64,000 bases of DNA from positions 744,001 through 808,000 of the forward strand of contig NZ_CABPSF010000003.1 of assembly GCF_902459685.1 (NCBI RefSeq), written 5' to 3'. Positions 29,022 to 36,859 of the stretch are shown here, piece by piece. The notes beneath the pieces were generated by a model. It was not told where the DNA came from and did no database searches. It saw only the letters and a list, made by a program, of their open reading frames with translations. The position numbers were made by a program, and so were the translations under genes. Numbering within the stretch: position 1 is the stretch's first letter; each line of letters starts with the position of its first letter. This DNA is from Pandoraea iniqua (lineage in GTDB: Bacteria; Pseudomonadota; Gammaproteobacteria; Burkholderiales; Burkholderiaceae).

Positions 29022-30296
29022 ATGAAGGTCATCGTTATCGGCGGCGGGGTTATCGGCACTTGCACCGCCTACTATCTGGCCGCCGCGGGGCATACGGTTA
29101 CGCTCGTCGAGCGCAACAGCACAGTCGCGCAGGAAAGCAGCTTCGGCAACGCCGGCGTTATTGCGCCCGGCTACGTGACGCCGTGGGCCGCACCCGGCAT
29201 GCCGCGCAAGCTGCTCGGCTACATGTTCAGTGCGGCGAGCCCCCTCATCTTCCGTCCCGGCCTGTCGCGCGGCACGTGGCGCTGGGCGTCGCGCTGGCTG
29301 CGCGAATGCAAGCTCGAGCGCTATCGCGCCAACCGCGAGCGCATGCAACGCATTGCGTTCTACAGCCAGCGCTGCCTGCACGAGCTCCGCGAGCAGCATC
29401 TCTTCGAATACGAACAAACGCAGGGGTACCTGCAACTGTTCCGTACCGAGCGCGAAATCAAGATGAACGAACCGGCGCGCGCCATGCTCGCCGAGAACGA
29501 GGTGCCGCACCGCCTGCTCACACCCGAGGAGTGCCGCAAGCTCGAGCCGTCGATTTCGACCGATGCGCCGCTGGCCGGCGGGCTGCATCTGCCGCGTGAC
29601 GAAACCGGCAACTGCCCCCTATTCACCAAGCGCCTCGCCCAGATCGCCCGCGACATGGGCGTGACGCTCGCCACCGAAACGACGGTGTTGGCCGTGCGCC
29701 CGAATCTCGGGCGCGCCGGCGTCACCGTCGAGACCGCCAGCACCGCGCAGCCGTTGCAAGTCACGTCGATGGAAGCCGATGCCGTGGTCATTGCGGCCGG
29801 CGTGGCAAGCACGGCGCTGCTGAAGCCGCTCGGCATCGATCTGCCGCTTTGGCCGATCAAGGGCTACTCGCTCACCGTGCCCGTGAAGAACGAAATGTTC
29901 AGCCCGCGCATCGCCGTGATGGACGAGTCGTACAAGACGGCCATCACTCCGCAGGGCAACCGATTGCGCATCGCCGGTACGGCCGAGCTGGGCGACACCC
30001 AGTTGGTGCTGCGCGAGCGCGCCATTGCCACGCTCTACAAAGTGGCGACGGACTGGTTCCCGGGCGCCGGCAAGTACCGCGAAGCGCGAGCTTGGGTCGG
30101 CGCACGTCCGATGCTGCCCGATGGTCCGCCGTTGCTTGGCGCGACACACTTGCCCGGCATCTACCTCAATCTCGGCCATGGCTCGACCGGCTGGGCGATG
30201 GCCTGCGGCTCCGGGCGCGTGCTGGCCGACGTGATCTCCGGCCAGACACCCGACATCGACCTCAACGGGCTAACGTTGGCCCGCTACGCTCACTAG
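29022..30296 (+). CDS. dadA: D-amino acid dehydrogenase
   Basis: A 424-residue FAD flavoprotein that oxidises D-amino acids (typically D-alanine) to 2-oxo acids at the membrane. The dinucleotide motif VIGGGVIGTCTAYYLA is at residues 4-19, with ERNSTVAQESSFGNAG after it and the C-terminal LNLGHGSTGWAMACGSGRVLAD. The start MKVIVIGGG fits the family. The weak AGACGGTTGGGA leader has little SD. The usual partner alanine racemase (dadX) is not adjacent. Confidence 0.93.
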   Translation: MKVIVIGGGVIGTCTAYYLAAAGHTVTLVERNSTVAQESSFGNAGVIAPGYVTPWAAPGMPRKLLGYMFSAASPLIFRPGLSRGTWRWASRWLRECKLERYRANRERMQRIAFYSQRCLHELREQHLFEYEQTQGYLQLFRTEREIKMNEPARAMLAENEVPHRLLTPEECRKLEPSISTDAPLAGGLHLPRDETGNCPLFTKRLAQIARDMGVTLATETTVLAVRPNLGRAGVTVETASTAQPLQVTSMEADAVVIAAGVASTALLKPLGIDLPLWPIKGYSLTVPVKNEMFSPRIAVMDESYKTAITPQGNRLRIAGTAELGDTQLVLRERAIATLYKVATDWFPGAGKYREARAWVGARPMLPDGPPLLGATHLPGIYLNLGHGSTGWAMACGSGRVLADVISGQTPDIDLNGLTLARYAH

Positions 30297-30634
30297 GCTC
30301 ACTAGGCTCGCTGGCCCCACTGACTGCATCGATCGCCCGATCGTCCTGATGGCGCGCGCACTGAATGTGCGTGCGCTGTCAGTGAATGCCGACAGCCCAT
30401 CGGGGAATGCGCTGGCAGGCACCCCGCTGCATTCACGGCATAATCGTCGAATTACCGCCTGATTCGCTTCATTCGCTTGATCCGTCCGTTCTGCCCGTTC
30501 TGCCGAACCATCCGTCGAGTGTTCCGCCGCCACGCGCGACGAACGCATCGGAACGCATCGTTTTCGCAGAATCCCGGGGCGGACAGGCTCACCGCCATCG
30601 ACGCCGCCATGGCTTTCCGGGAGTTGTGCCTGTC
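30297..30634. other. intergenic region dadA-nnr with micro-repeats
   Basis: 338 bases with no convincing gene. It carries several short direct repeats: ACTAGGCTC twice (30291-30310), ATTCGCTT and CGTTCTGCC pairs around 30465-30510, and a perfect 10-base tandem GAACGCATCG at 30541-30560. No clear terminator follows dadA. Confidence 0.5.
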
Positions 30635-32275
30635 ATGACCGATCACCTGCATGTCGACGATTCTGCCGCCGCCCCCGCGAGCCCGAGTCCGCTCGCGAGG
30701 CCGTCTCGATTGCCTCAGCCGTCCGACATCGTCGACGGTCCGCTCGCCGACACGCCGCTCCCCCTGTATTTACCTGCCGATTTGCGTGAGATCGAACGCG
30801 CAAGCGCCGCGCAATTGCCGCCGCACACGCTGATGGCGCGCGCGGGCGCCGTCGTCGCCAACTGGTTGTACGGACAATTACCGGCACTCGCGACGGCCGG
30901 ACGCCAGCCCGTGCTGTTGCTCGCGGGCCCCGGCAACAACGGCGGCGATGCCTATGTCGCGGCCCGCGAACTGCATCGTCGCGGCGTGCTGGTCGACGTC
31001 TGGCAGCTCGCACCGCCCGTCGCCGACGACGCGAAATGGGCGCATGCCGAAGCCGTCGCCGCTGGCGTGCCGATACGCCCCGCACCGGACGTATGGCCGC
31101 AGCCTTCAACCTATGCGTGGATCGTGGACGGCCTGTTCGGCATCGGCTTGTCGCGCCCGCTCGATGGCCCGGCCGGTCGCCTTGTCGAGAACATTGCCTA
31201 TGCGCATGCCCAAGGCACGCCTGTGCTCGCGATCGACATCCCCAGCGGCCTTGGCGCTGCGTCCGGCGTTGCCAGCGGCCCTGTCATCCGCGCCAACGTC
31301 ACCATCGCCATGCTGGGCGCCTGCCCGGGGCTTTTGACCGGCGAAGGACGCGACATCGCCGGCCGCGTGCTGGTAGCCACCTTGGGTGCCGATGACGCAC
31401 TGTCTGCGGCCGCATCCACGTCATCGCTATCGACCAACACCCCGAGCGCCTTTCTTGCGGACCTGCCACAACGTCACCATGCCTCCCATAAGGGCAGCTA
31501 CGGCTCGCTCGCCGTGCTGGGCGGCCACGACGGCATGATCGGTGCGCCGCTGCTCAGCGCACGCGCGGCATTGATGAACGGCGCCGGGCGGGTCTACGTC
31601 GGTTTCGTGGCGCACGAGGCCCCGGCGTGGGACCCGGTTCACCCCGAACTGATGCTGCGTCACGCAGAGGGCATTGATCTCGCCGCGATGCAGGCCGTCA
31701 CTATCGGTCCCGGGCTGGGCACCTCGGCGGCCTCCGCGGCATGCCTCTCTCGCGTGCTGGCGCTGGAAGACACCCCGCTCGTGCTCGACGCCGACGCCCT
31801 CAACCTGCTCGCGGCAGAACCGGCCCTTGCCGAGCGTGTGCGCAGCCGCACCGGCCCCACGGTGCTTACGCCGCACCCGCTTGAGGCCGCACGGCTGGCC
31901 GGTTGCGATGTGCAACGCATTCAGTCCGACCGGCTCACCTCCGCCCGCACGCTGGCCCGGTACTTCGGCGCCACCGTGGTGCTGAAGGGATCGGGCAGCA
32001 TCATCGACAACGGCACGCACGCGTGGGTCAACACAACGGGCAACGCAGGGCTTGCGACGGCAGGCACGGGCGACGTGCTGACCGGCATGATCGGCGCGAT
32101 GCTGGCGCAAGGCATGCCTGCCGCCACCGCGGCGCTGGCCGGCGTCTGGCTGCACGGACGTGCCGCCGAGCGGTGCGTAAGCGAGGGTGCGGGCCCGGCG
32201 GGCTTGACCGCATCTGAACTTTTACCGGCCATGCGCGCCGAACTGGCAGCGGCGCTCAGGCGAGCGCCGTCATGA
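30635..32275 (+). CDS. nnr: bifunctional NAD(P)H-hydrate repair enzyme Nnr
   Basis: A 546-residue fusion. The N-terminal NAD(P)HX epimerase (YjeF_N type) carries GPGNNGGDAYVAAREL. The C-terminal ADP-dependent (S)-NAD(P)H-hydrate dehydratase carries HKGSYGSLAVLGGHDGMIGAPLLSARAAL, TPHPLEAARL and NTTGNAGLATAGTGDVLTG. It repairs hydrated NADH and NADPH. The first 40 residues are a low-complexity Pro/Ala/Ser leader, so the true start could be later; the ATG at 30635 is the first plausible one. Confidence 0.93.
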   Translation: MTDHLHVDDSAAAPASPSPLARPSRLPQPSDIVDGPLADTPLPLYLPADLREIERASAAQLPPHTLMARAGAVVANWLYGQLPALATAGRQPVLLLAGPGNNGGDAYVAARELHRRGVLVDVWQLAPPVADDAKWAHAEAVAAGVPIRPAPDVWPQPSTYAWIVDGLFGIGLSRPLDGPAGRLVENIAYAHAQGTPVLAIDIPSGLGAASGVASGPVIRANVTIAMLGACPGLLTGEGRDIAGRVLVATLGADDALSAAASTSSLSTNTPSAFLADLPQRHHASHKGSYGSLAVLGGHDGMIGAPLLSARAALMNGAGRVYVGFVAHEAPAWDPVHPELMLRHAEGIDLAAMQAVTIGPGLGTSAASAACLSRVLALEDTPLVLDADALNLLAAEPALAERVRSRTGPTVLTPHPLEAARLAGCDVQRIQSDRLTSARTLARYFGATVVLKGSGSIIDNGTHAWVNTTGNAGLATAGTGDVLTGMIGAMLAQGMPAATAALAGVWLHGRAAERCVSEGAGPAGLTASELLPAMRAELAAALRRAPS

Positions 32276-32424
32276 ATGCGGCGGGGTGAGCGATCGATGG
32301 TGGACTTCAACGATCGCCGCCAGCCCCGCAAATCGCCCCGCAAACCAGCGCAGGAACCGGTTTTCGGCGTAAATTCACGGAGACTCCCGTTATACTTCGT
32401 CCTACCGAAAAGAACATATTGCAC

Positions 32425-34083
32425 ATGTCGTCGAAGCCGTCCTTTCGTTTGGATCAAACTCCCGCCTGGCGCACCCTGCTCGAACACCGTGACGAGATCG
32501 CCAGCCAGCATATGCGCGACTGGTTCGCGGGTGCTGGCGCGAGCTCGCGTGTTGAACAATTCTCGCTGCGCGCCGCCGGCTTATACCTCGACTATTCGAA
32601 AAATCGCGTTACCGAAAAGACCCGCACCCTGCTCGCCCATCTCGCGCGTGAATGCGATGTGCCGGGCAAGCGTGATGCGATGTGGGCCGGCGAACACGTC
32701 AACGTCACCGAAGACCGTGCCGCCCTGCATATCGCGCTGCGCGCGCCCAAGGGCGTCACGTTTCGCGACACCACGGGCGACGTCAGCACCGGCGTGCACG
32801 CCACGCTCGCGCGCATGCGCAAGTTCAGCGACGACGTGCGCGATGGCCGCTGGCTGGGTGCCACCGGCAAGCGCATCCGCCATCTGATCAACATCGGCAT
32901 CGGCGGCTCCGATCTCGGACCGCGCATGGTATGCGACGCGCTCGCCGCCTATGGGCGAGCCAACCTGTCGGCGCACTTCATCGCGAATATCGATCCGACC
33001 GAACTCGCCCGCACGCTGCCCACGCTCGATCCGGAAACCACCCTCGTCGTCGTTTGCTCGAAGACGTTCACCACGCTCGAGACGATGACCAACGCGCGCA
33101 CCATTCGCGCGTGGTTCATCGAGCATGGCATTCCGGAGTCGGAGCTCGGCAAGCATTTCGTCGCGGTGTCGACGAACGTCGAAGAAGCGACGCGCTTCGG
33201 CATCGGACGGGAGAATGTTTTCGAATTCGGCGAATGGGTAGGCGGACGCTATTCGCTTTGGTCATCCGTCGGGCTGATCATCATGCTGTACCTCGGCGCG
33301 CAGCATTTCGACGAAATGCTGGCCGGTGCGCATGCCATGGACGAGCACTTCCGCACGGCTCCGCTCGAAGCCAATATGCCGGTGCTGCTCGCGCTGCTGG
33401 GCATCTGGTATCGCAATTTCTTCGACGCGCAGACGCTGTCGATTGCCCCGTACACCGACGCCCTCCAGAAGCTGCCGCCCTATTTGCAGCAGCTCGACAT
33501 GGAGAGCAACGGCAAGTCGGTGCAGATCGACGGCACGCCGGTGGCATGGCAAACCGCACCGATCATCTGGGGCGAGCCCGGCACGAATGGCCAGCACGCC
33601 TATTTCCAGATGCTGCACCAAGGCACCACGCTCGTGCCGGTGGATTTCATCGCCGTGCTTCAGCCGCAGTATTCGCAGCCGGTCTACCTCGACCACCATC
33701 GCAAGCTGCTCGCCAACTGCTTTGCGCAGAGCGAAGCGTTGCTGCAAGGTGGATCGATGGCGACCGCCGAGCAGGCGGGCGGGCCGCTGGGCGCACAGCG
33801 CCGTTTCGAAGGCAACCGGCCGAGCAACACGCTGGTGATCGACAAACTCTCGCCGGAACGTCTGGGGGCGTTGATCGCGCTGTATGAACACAAGGTGTTC
33901 GTGCAAGCGGCGGTCTGGAACATCAATCCGTTCGATCAATGGGGGGTGGAGTTGGGCAAGACGCTCTGCCGCGCCATCGAGCCCGAGCTGGTCGATCCGT
34001 CGACTCTCACGCCCGATGCGCACGATGCCTCCACGGCATCGTTGATTCGACTGGCTGGTGAGGCGTTGAAGCCCAAGCGCTGA
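32425..34083 (+). CDS. pgi: glucose-6-phosphate isomerase
   Basis: A 552-residue Pgi interconverting glucose 6-phosphate and fructose 6-phosphate. Motifs include GIGGSDLGPRMV, VCSKTFTTLETMTN, EFGEWVGGRYSLWSSVG, QLDMESNGK and the C-terminal NPFDQWGVELGK. Length is normal. A TATACT box at 32391 lies about 30 bases upstream, with no good -35. Convergent with the ABC ATPase gene; the 108-base gap shows no terminator that I can recognise. Confidence 0.97.
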   Translation: MSSKPSFRLDQTPAWRTLLEHRDEIASQHMRDWFAGAGASSRVEQFSLRAAGLYLDYSKNRVTEKTRTLLAHLARECDVPGKRDAMWAGEHVNVTEDRAALHIALRAPKGVTFRDTTGDVSTGVHATLARMRKFSDDVRDGRWLGATGKRIRHLINIGIGGSDLGPRMVCDALAAYGRANLSAHFIANIDPTELARTLPTLDPETTLVVVCSKTFTTLETMTNARTIRAWFIEHGIPESELGKHFVAVSTNVEEATRFGIGRENVFEFGEWVGGRYSLWSSVGLIIMLYLGAQHFDEMLAGAHAMDEHFRTAPLEANMPVLLALLGIWYRNFFDAQTLSIAPYTDALQKLPPYLQQLDMESNGKSVQIDGTPVAWQTAPIIWGEPGTNGQHAYFQMLHQGTTLVPVDFIAVLQPQYSQPVYLDHHRKLLANCFAQSEALLQGGSMATAEQAGGPLGAQRRFEGNRPSNTLVIDKLSPERLGALIALYEHKVFVQAAVWNINPFDQWGVELGKTLCRAIEPELVDPSTLTPDAHDASTASLIRLAGEALKPKR

Positions 34084-34191
34084 TCGTGATTTGCTGCCAC
34101 CTGCCAGTGTTTGCTGGTCGGTGCGCGCGAGCACAGGCGGCGCGAGCACATTGCGTGCATCGCGTCGCCAATCCTTCAGAAATAGTGCCGG

Positions 34192-34884
34192 TCAGACCGC
34201 CACGCCGTCGACCAAACGGCCGCCAGCCAGTTGCACCGTTGCGTCGCAACGCTCGGCAATCGCCAGATCATGGGTGACCAGCACGAGCGTTGCCCCGCTT
34301 GCCTCGTTGAGCGAGAACATCAGATCGATGACACGCTCGCCCGTCGCCGTATCGAGACTGCCGGTCGGTTCATCGGCAAACAGCACGACCGGCTGCGTGA
34401 CAAACGCGCGGGCAAGTGCCACGCGCTGTTGCTCGCCGCCGGAAAGCTGCTTCGGATAATGCGTGAGGCGCGAGCCCAGACCCACTTGTTCGAGCAACCC
34501 GATCGCACGATTGCGCACTTCGCGTGTCTCACCCAGAAGTTCGAGCGGCAGCATCACGTTCTCTAGCGCCGTCAGGTGCGGCATCAACTGGAATGACTGG
34601 AAGACGAAGCCGATGGCACCGCGCCGGAGTGCAGCGCGGCCTTCTTCGTCGAGCTCGCCGAGCGACTTGCCGAGCAGCGTGACGCTACCGTCGGTTGCCG
34701 TATCGAGCCCGGCCATCAGGCCCAGCAGCGTCGATTTGCCCGAGCCCGAGGCCCCGACAATCGCCACGCTCTGGCCTTTTGCGACGGAAAAATCGATATC
34801 CTGCAAAATGACGAGCTCACCGGTGGCATCGCGCAACCGTTTGCCCAGACCCCGCACTTCAATTACGTTTTCGGAAAACGACAT
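34192..34884 (-). CDS. ABC transporter ATP-binding protein, LolD/YbbA type
   Basis: A 230-residue MacB/LolD-class ATPase: Walker A GASGSGKST at residues 45-52, signature LSGGEQQRVALARAF and Walker B VVLFADEPTGSLD. The YbbA-like neighbour relation with tesA is the classical one. No FtsX-like permease gene is next to it: the next gene downstream, pgi, points the other way. Its ATG shares the palindrome CATG with the tesA start (34882-34885). I see no SD upstream. Partner permease unknown. Confidence 0.88.
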   Translation of the reverse strand: MSFSENVIEVRGLGKRLRDATGELVILQDIDFSVAKGQSVAIVGASGSGKSTLLGLMAGLDTATDGSVTLLGKSLGELDEEGRAALRRGAIGFVFQSFQLMPHLTALENVMLPLELLGETREVRNRAIGLLEQVGLGSRLTHYPKQLSGGEQQRVALARAFVTQPVVLFADEPTGSLDTATGERVIDLMFSLNEASGATLVLVTHDLAIAERCDATVQLAGGRLVDGVAV

Positions 34885-35581
34885 GGCAAGAAGACAGTTC
34901 TTGAAATTGGCCGCCTCAGCCCTCGTAGGCTGCTGCATCCTGACAGGGACCGCGGCGCACGCGGCAAGTTCTGGCGCGCCGACAATTCTGGTCGTGGGCG
35001 ACAGCCTGTCCGCGGAATATGGCATCGCCCGCGGCGCAGGCTGGGTGAACCTCATGCAACAAAAAGTTGCGCAAAGCGGCTTCGATTATAACGTTGTCAA
35101 CGCCAGTATCAGTGGCGATACCACAAGCGGCGGCCGGGCCCGTCTGGCGCCCTTGCTCGATCGTTATCATCCCGCGATCACGATTCTGGAGCTTGGCGGC
35201 AACGATGCCTTACGCGGCATTTCACTGGATCTCACGCGCGCCAATCTGCGCGAGATGATCGAGTCGTCGCGCAAGGCCGGCAGCCGGGTGATCGTGGTCG
35301 GCATGCGCATTCCGCCGAATTACGGCACCGAGTACGGCGAGCAGTTCTTCTCGATGTTCGCCACCCTCGCCAAGCAGGAAAAGACGGGCTACGTGCCGTT
35401 TCTGCTCGACGGCGTGATCGAGCATCCCGACTGGTTCCAGCAAGACCAGATTCACCCGCTCGCCAAGGCACATCCGCAAATTCTGCAAAACGTCTGGCCA
35501 ACGGTCGCGCCGCTGCTCAAGCCTGCCGGCAAGACACCACCGAGAGCCGCAGGTGGCCGCGCGGCGAAACCGGGGGCGTAA
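34883..35581 (+). CDS. tesA: GDSL arylesterase/lysophospholipase TesA, Tat-type signal
   Basis: A 232-residue SGNH hydrolase: nucleophile S41 in VVGDSLSAEYG, GGNDALRG (block III) and the D..H pair in QDQIHP. The N-terminus MARRQFLKLAASALVGCC has a twin-arginine motif (RRQFLK) and directly after it a lipobox LVGC (Cys17); signal peptidase I cleavage after AHA is an alternative. E. coli TesA is exported by Sec. The start overlaps that of the divergent ATPase gene, so its promoter must lie inside that gene. GGAAAA is a weak SD. A perfect terminator follows. Confidence 0.92.
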   Translation: MARRQFLKLAASALVGCCILTGTAAHAASSGAPTILVVGDSLSAEYGIARGAGWVNLMQQKVAQSGFDYNVVNASISGDTTSGGRARLAPLLDRYHPAITILELGGNDALRGISLDLTRANLREMIESSRKAGSRVIVVGMRIPPNYGTEYGEQFFSMFATLAKQEKTGYVPFLLDGVIEHPDWFQQDQIHPLAKAHPQILQNVWPTVAPLLKPAGKTPPRAAGGRAAKPGA

Positions 35582-35683
35582 CCCTCCGACGTTCCGCGAG
35601 GAGCGCCGTTAATCGAAACTCGGAAGCGCCCCAAAGACGCATCGCTCGTTTCCCGATAGCCTGATTCCCTAACGCCGACATCC

Positions 35684-35725
35684 AAATCGCCGCATTCGTT
35701 GCTCGCACGAATGCGGCGATTTTTT
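35684..35725 (+). terminator. 16-bp-stem intrinsic terminator after tesA
   Basis: AAATCGCCGCATTCGT pairs perfectly with ACGAATGCGGCGATTT over a 7-base loop and continues into a T run. Confidence 0.93.
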
Positions 35726-35772
35726 CGTGTCGGAAAAATCGGAAGACATCGGAAGACATTGGGAGACCCGAC

Positions 35773-36732
35773 ATTCAACTTGGTCGAACTACCTGCCTAC
35801 TAGCAACAGCCTGCCTGTTGCCAGTTTTCACCGCAGCCGCAGCCGCCGACGCCGGCGCCGCCGGCACCACGACTTGCGCCTCACCTTGGCCCTCGGCAAA
35901 GGTATCGTTTGAAGCCAAGATCGGTTACCTGAATCTGGAAACCAAAGCCTCGCCGTTCGTTACGGTGGAAATTGACGGGCAGCCTCGCCGCCTGCTTCTC
36001 GATACTGGCACCAATCTCAACGTGCTCTGGGACACGTCTCTTTCCGGTAAGGCTGCCTCCGGCCCGAAGAGGATCGTCCAGACCGAGGTGGCACAAACGC
36101 AGTCCACGCAGGCATCCCACCGCATGAGCGATGGTCTTCACGAAGCATTCGACTCACTGTTTCACTGGATTCCACCGTCAATCCTCGCCGACGACGGTCT
36201 GTCCGGCATTCTCAGCCCACAAGTTACTGCCCATGAAATCGCGGGCAGCCGTCGATCATTTGCGGTGCTTGATTTCGATCGGGATTGCTTCTTCGTCAGC
36301 CCTGCATTTGACATCGACGACACGCCTGCCTACCGGCTTGCGCGAGGACGCGGCATACCCAACCCTCATCGCGTCATGGCGACCTCGCTCGGCCTGTATG
36401 ACGCGAAGATTCCCGTCACGGTGGATTCCGGAGCGGAGCAGAGCAACCTTCTCAGGACGCTCGTTTCGGCGCTGCCGAAGGTAACCGCGACGACACGAAT
36501 CGCAGACCTGTGGGGCAATGTGCTGACCAACAAAACGTATATGCGTCGCGTCAGCTTCACGTTGAACGGCATCGAGCACCGAAACGTTCTCGTGGCCGAA
36601 GCAGATGCCGTCCAAGAAGGAGGATCAACAACGCTCGGCACCATTGGCATGGATATTCTGAGGAATCGCGTTGTCATCCTGAGCTCGGATACCCGCGAGT
36701 TTTACCTGCTGGTGCCCGTCAGAAAGCTGTGA
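35773..36732 (+). CDS. exported two-lobed aspartyl-protease-like protein (start codon uncertain)
   Basis: About 319 residues with two retropepsin-like halves. The first has LLLDTGTNLNVL (D77-T78-G79) and a DGLSGILSP flap-end motif. The second has VTVDSGAEQSNLL (D218-S219-G220) and TIGMDIL. The upstream in-frame sequence encodes a clear signal peptide (GRTTCLLATACLLPVFTAAAAA), yet no ATG, GTG or TTG precedes it in frame. GGGAG lies seven to eight bases before the ATT at 35773, the best start. A TTG at 35818 is possible but removes the signal peptide. Target unknown. A bidirectional terminator follows. Confidence 0.7.
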   Translation: MQLGRTTCLLATACLLPVFTAAAAADAGAAGTTTCASPWPSAKVSFEAKIGYLNLETKASPFVTVEIDGQPRRLLLDTGTNLNVLWDTSLSGKAASGPKRIVQTEVAQTQSTQASHRMSDGLHEAFDSLFHWIPPSILADDGLSGILSPQVTAHEIAGSRRSFAVLDFDRDCFFVSPAFDIDDTPAYRLARGRGIPNPHRVMATSLGLYDAKIPVTVDSGAEQSNLLRTLVSALPKVTATTRIADLWGNVLTNKTYMRRVSFTLNGIEHRNVLVAEADAVQEGGSTTLGTIGMDILRNRVVILSSDTREFYLLVPVRKL

Positions 36733-36757
36733 ATGCATCCGACCGGCGACGCCATAA

Positions 36758-36787
36758 AAAAAGCGCGGCTATCGAGCCGCGCTTTTT
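36758..36787. terminator. bidirectional intrinsic terminator
   Basis: AAAAAGCGCGGCT pairs with AGCCGCGCTTTTT over the loop ATCG. It separates the aspartyl-protease gene from the convergent ppiD. Confidence 0.93.
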
Positions 36788-36859
36788 CTTGCTACCCGGC
36801 CTGCGCCGGTGGTCGTGCGTTGGATCATGAGATCCGTGTGATCCGTGTAATCCGCTGGA

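Noticed and set aside
30270-30548. Possible 92-codon gene on the minus strand between dadA and nnr
   Set aside because: It overlaps the end of dadA, is made from micro-repeats (AERTDQANEANQA-like) and has no ribosome site.
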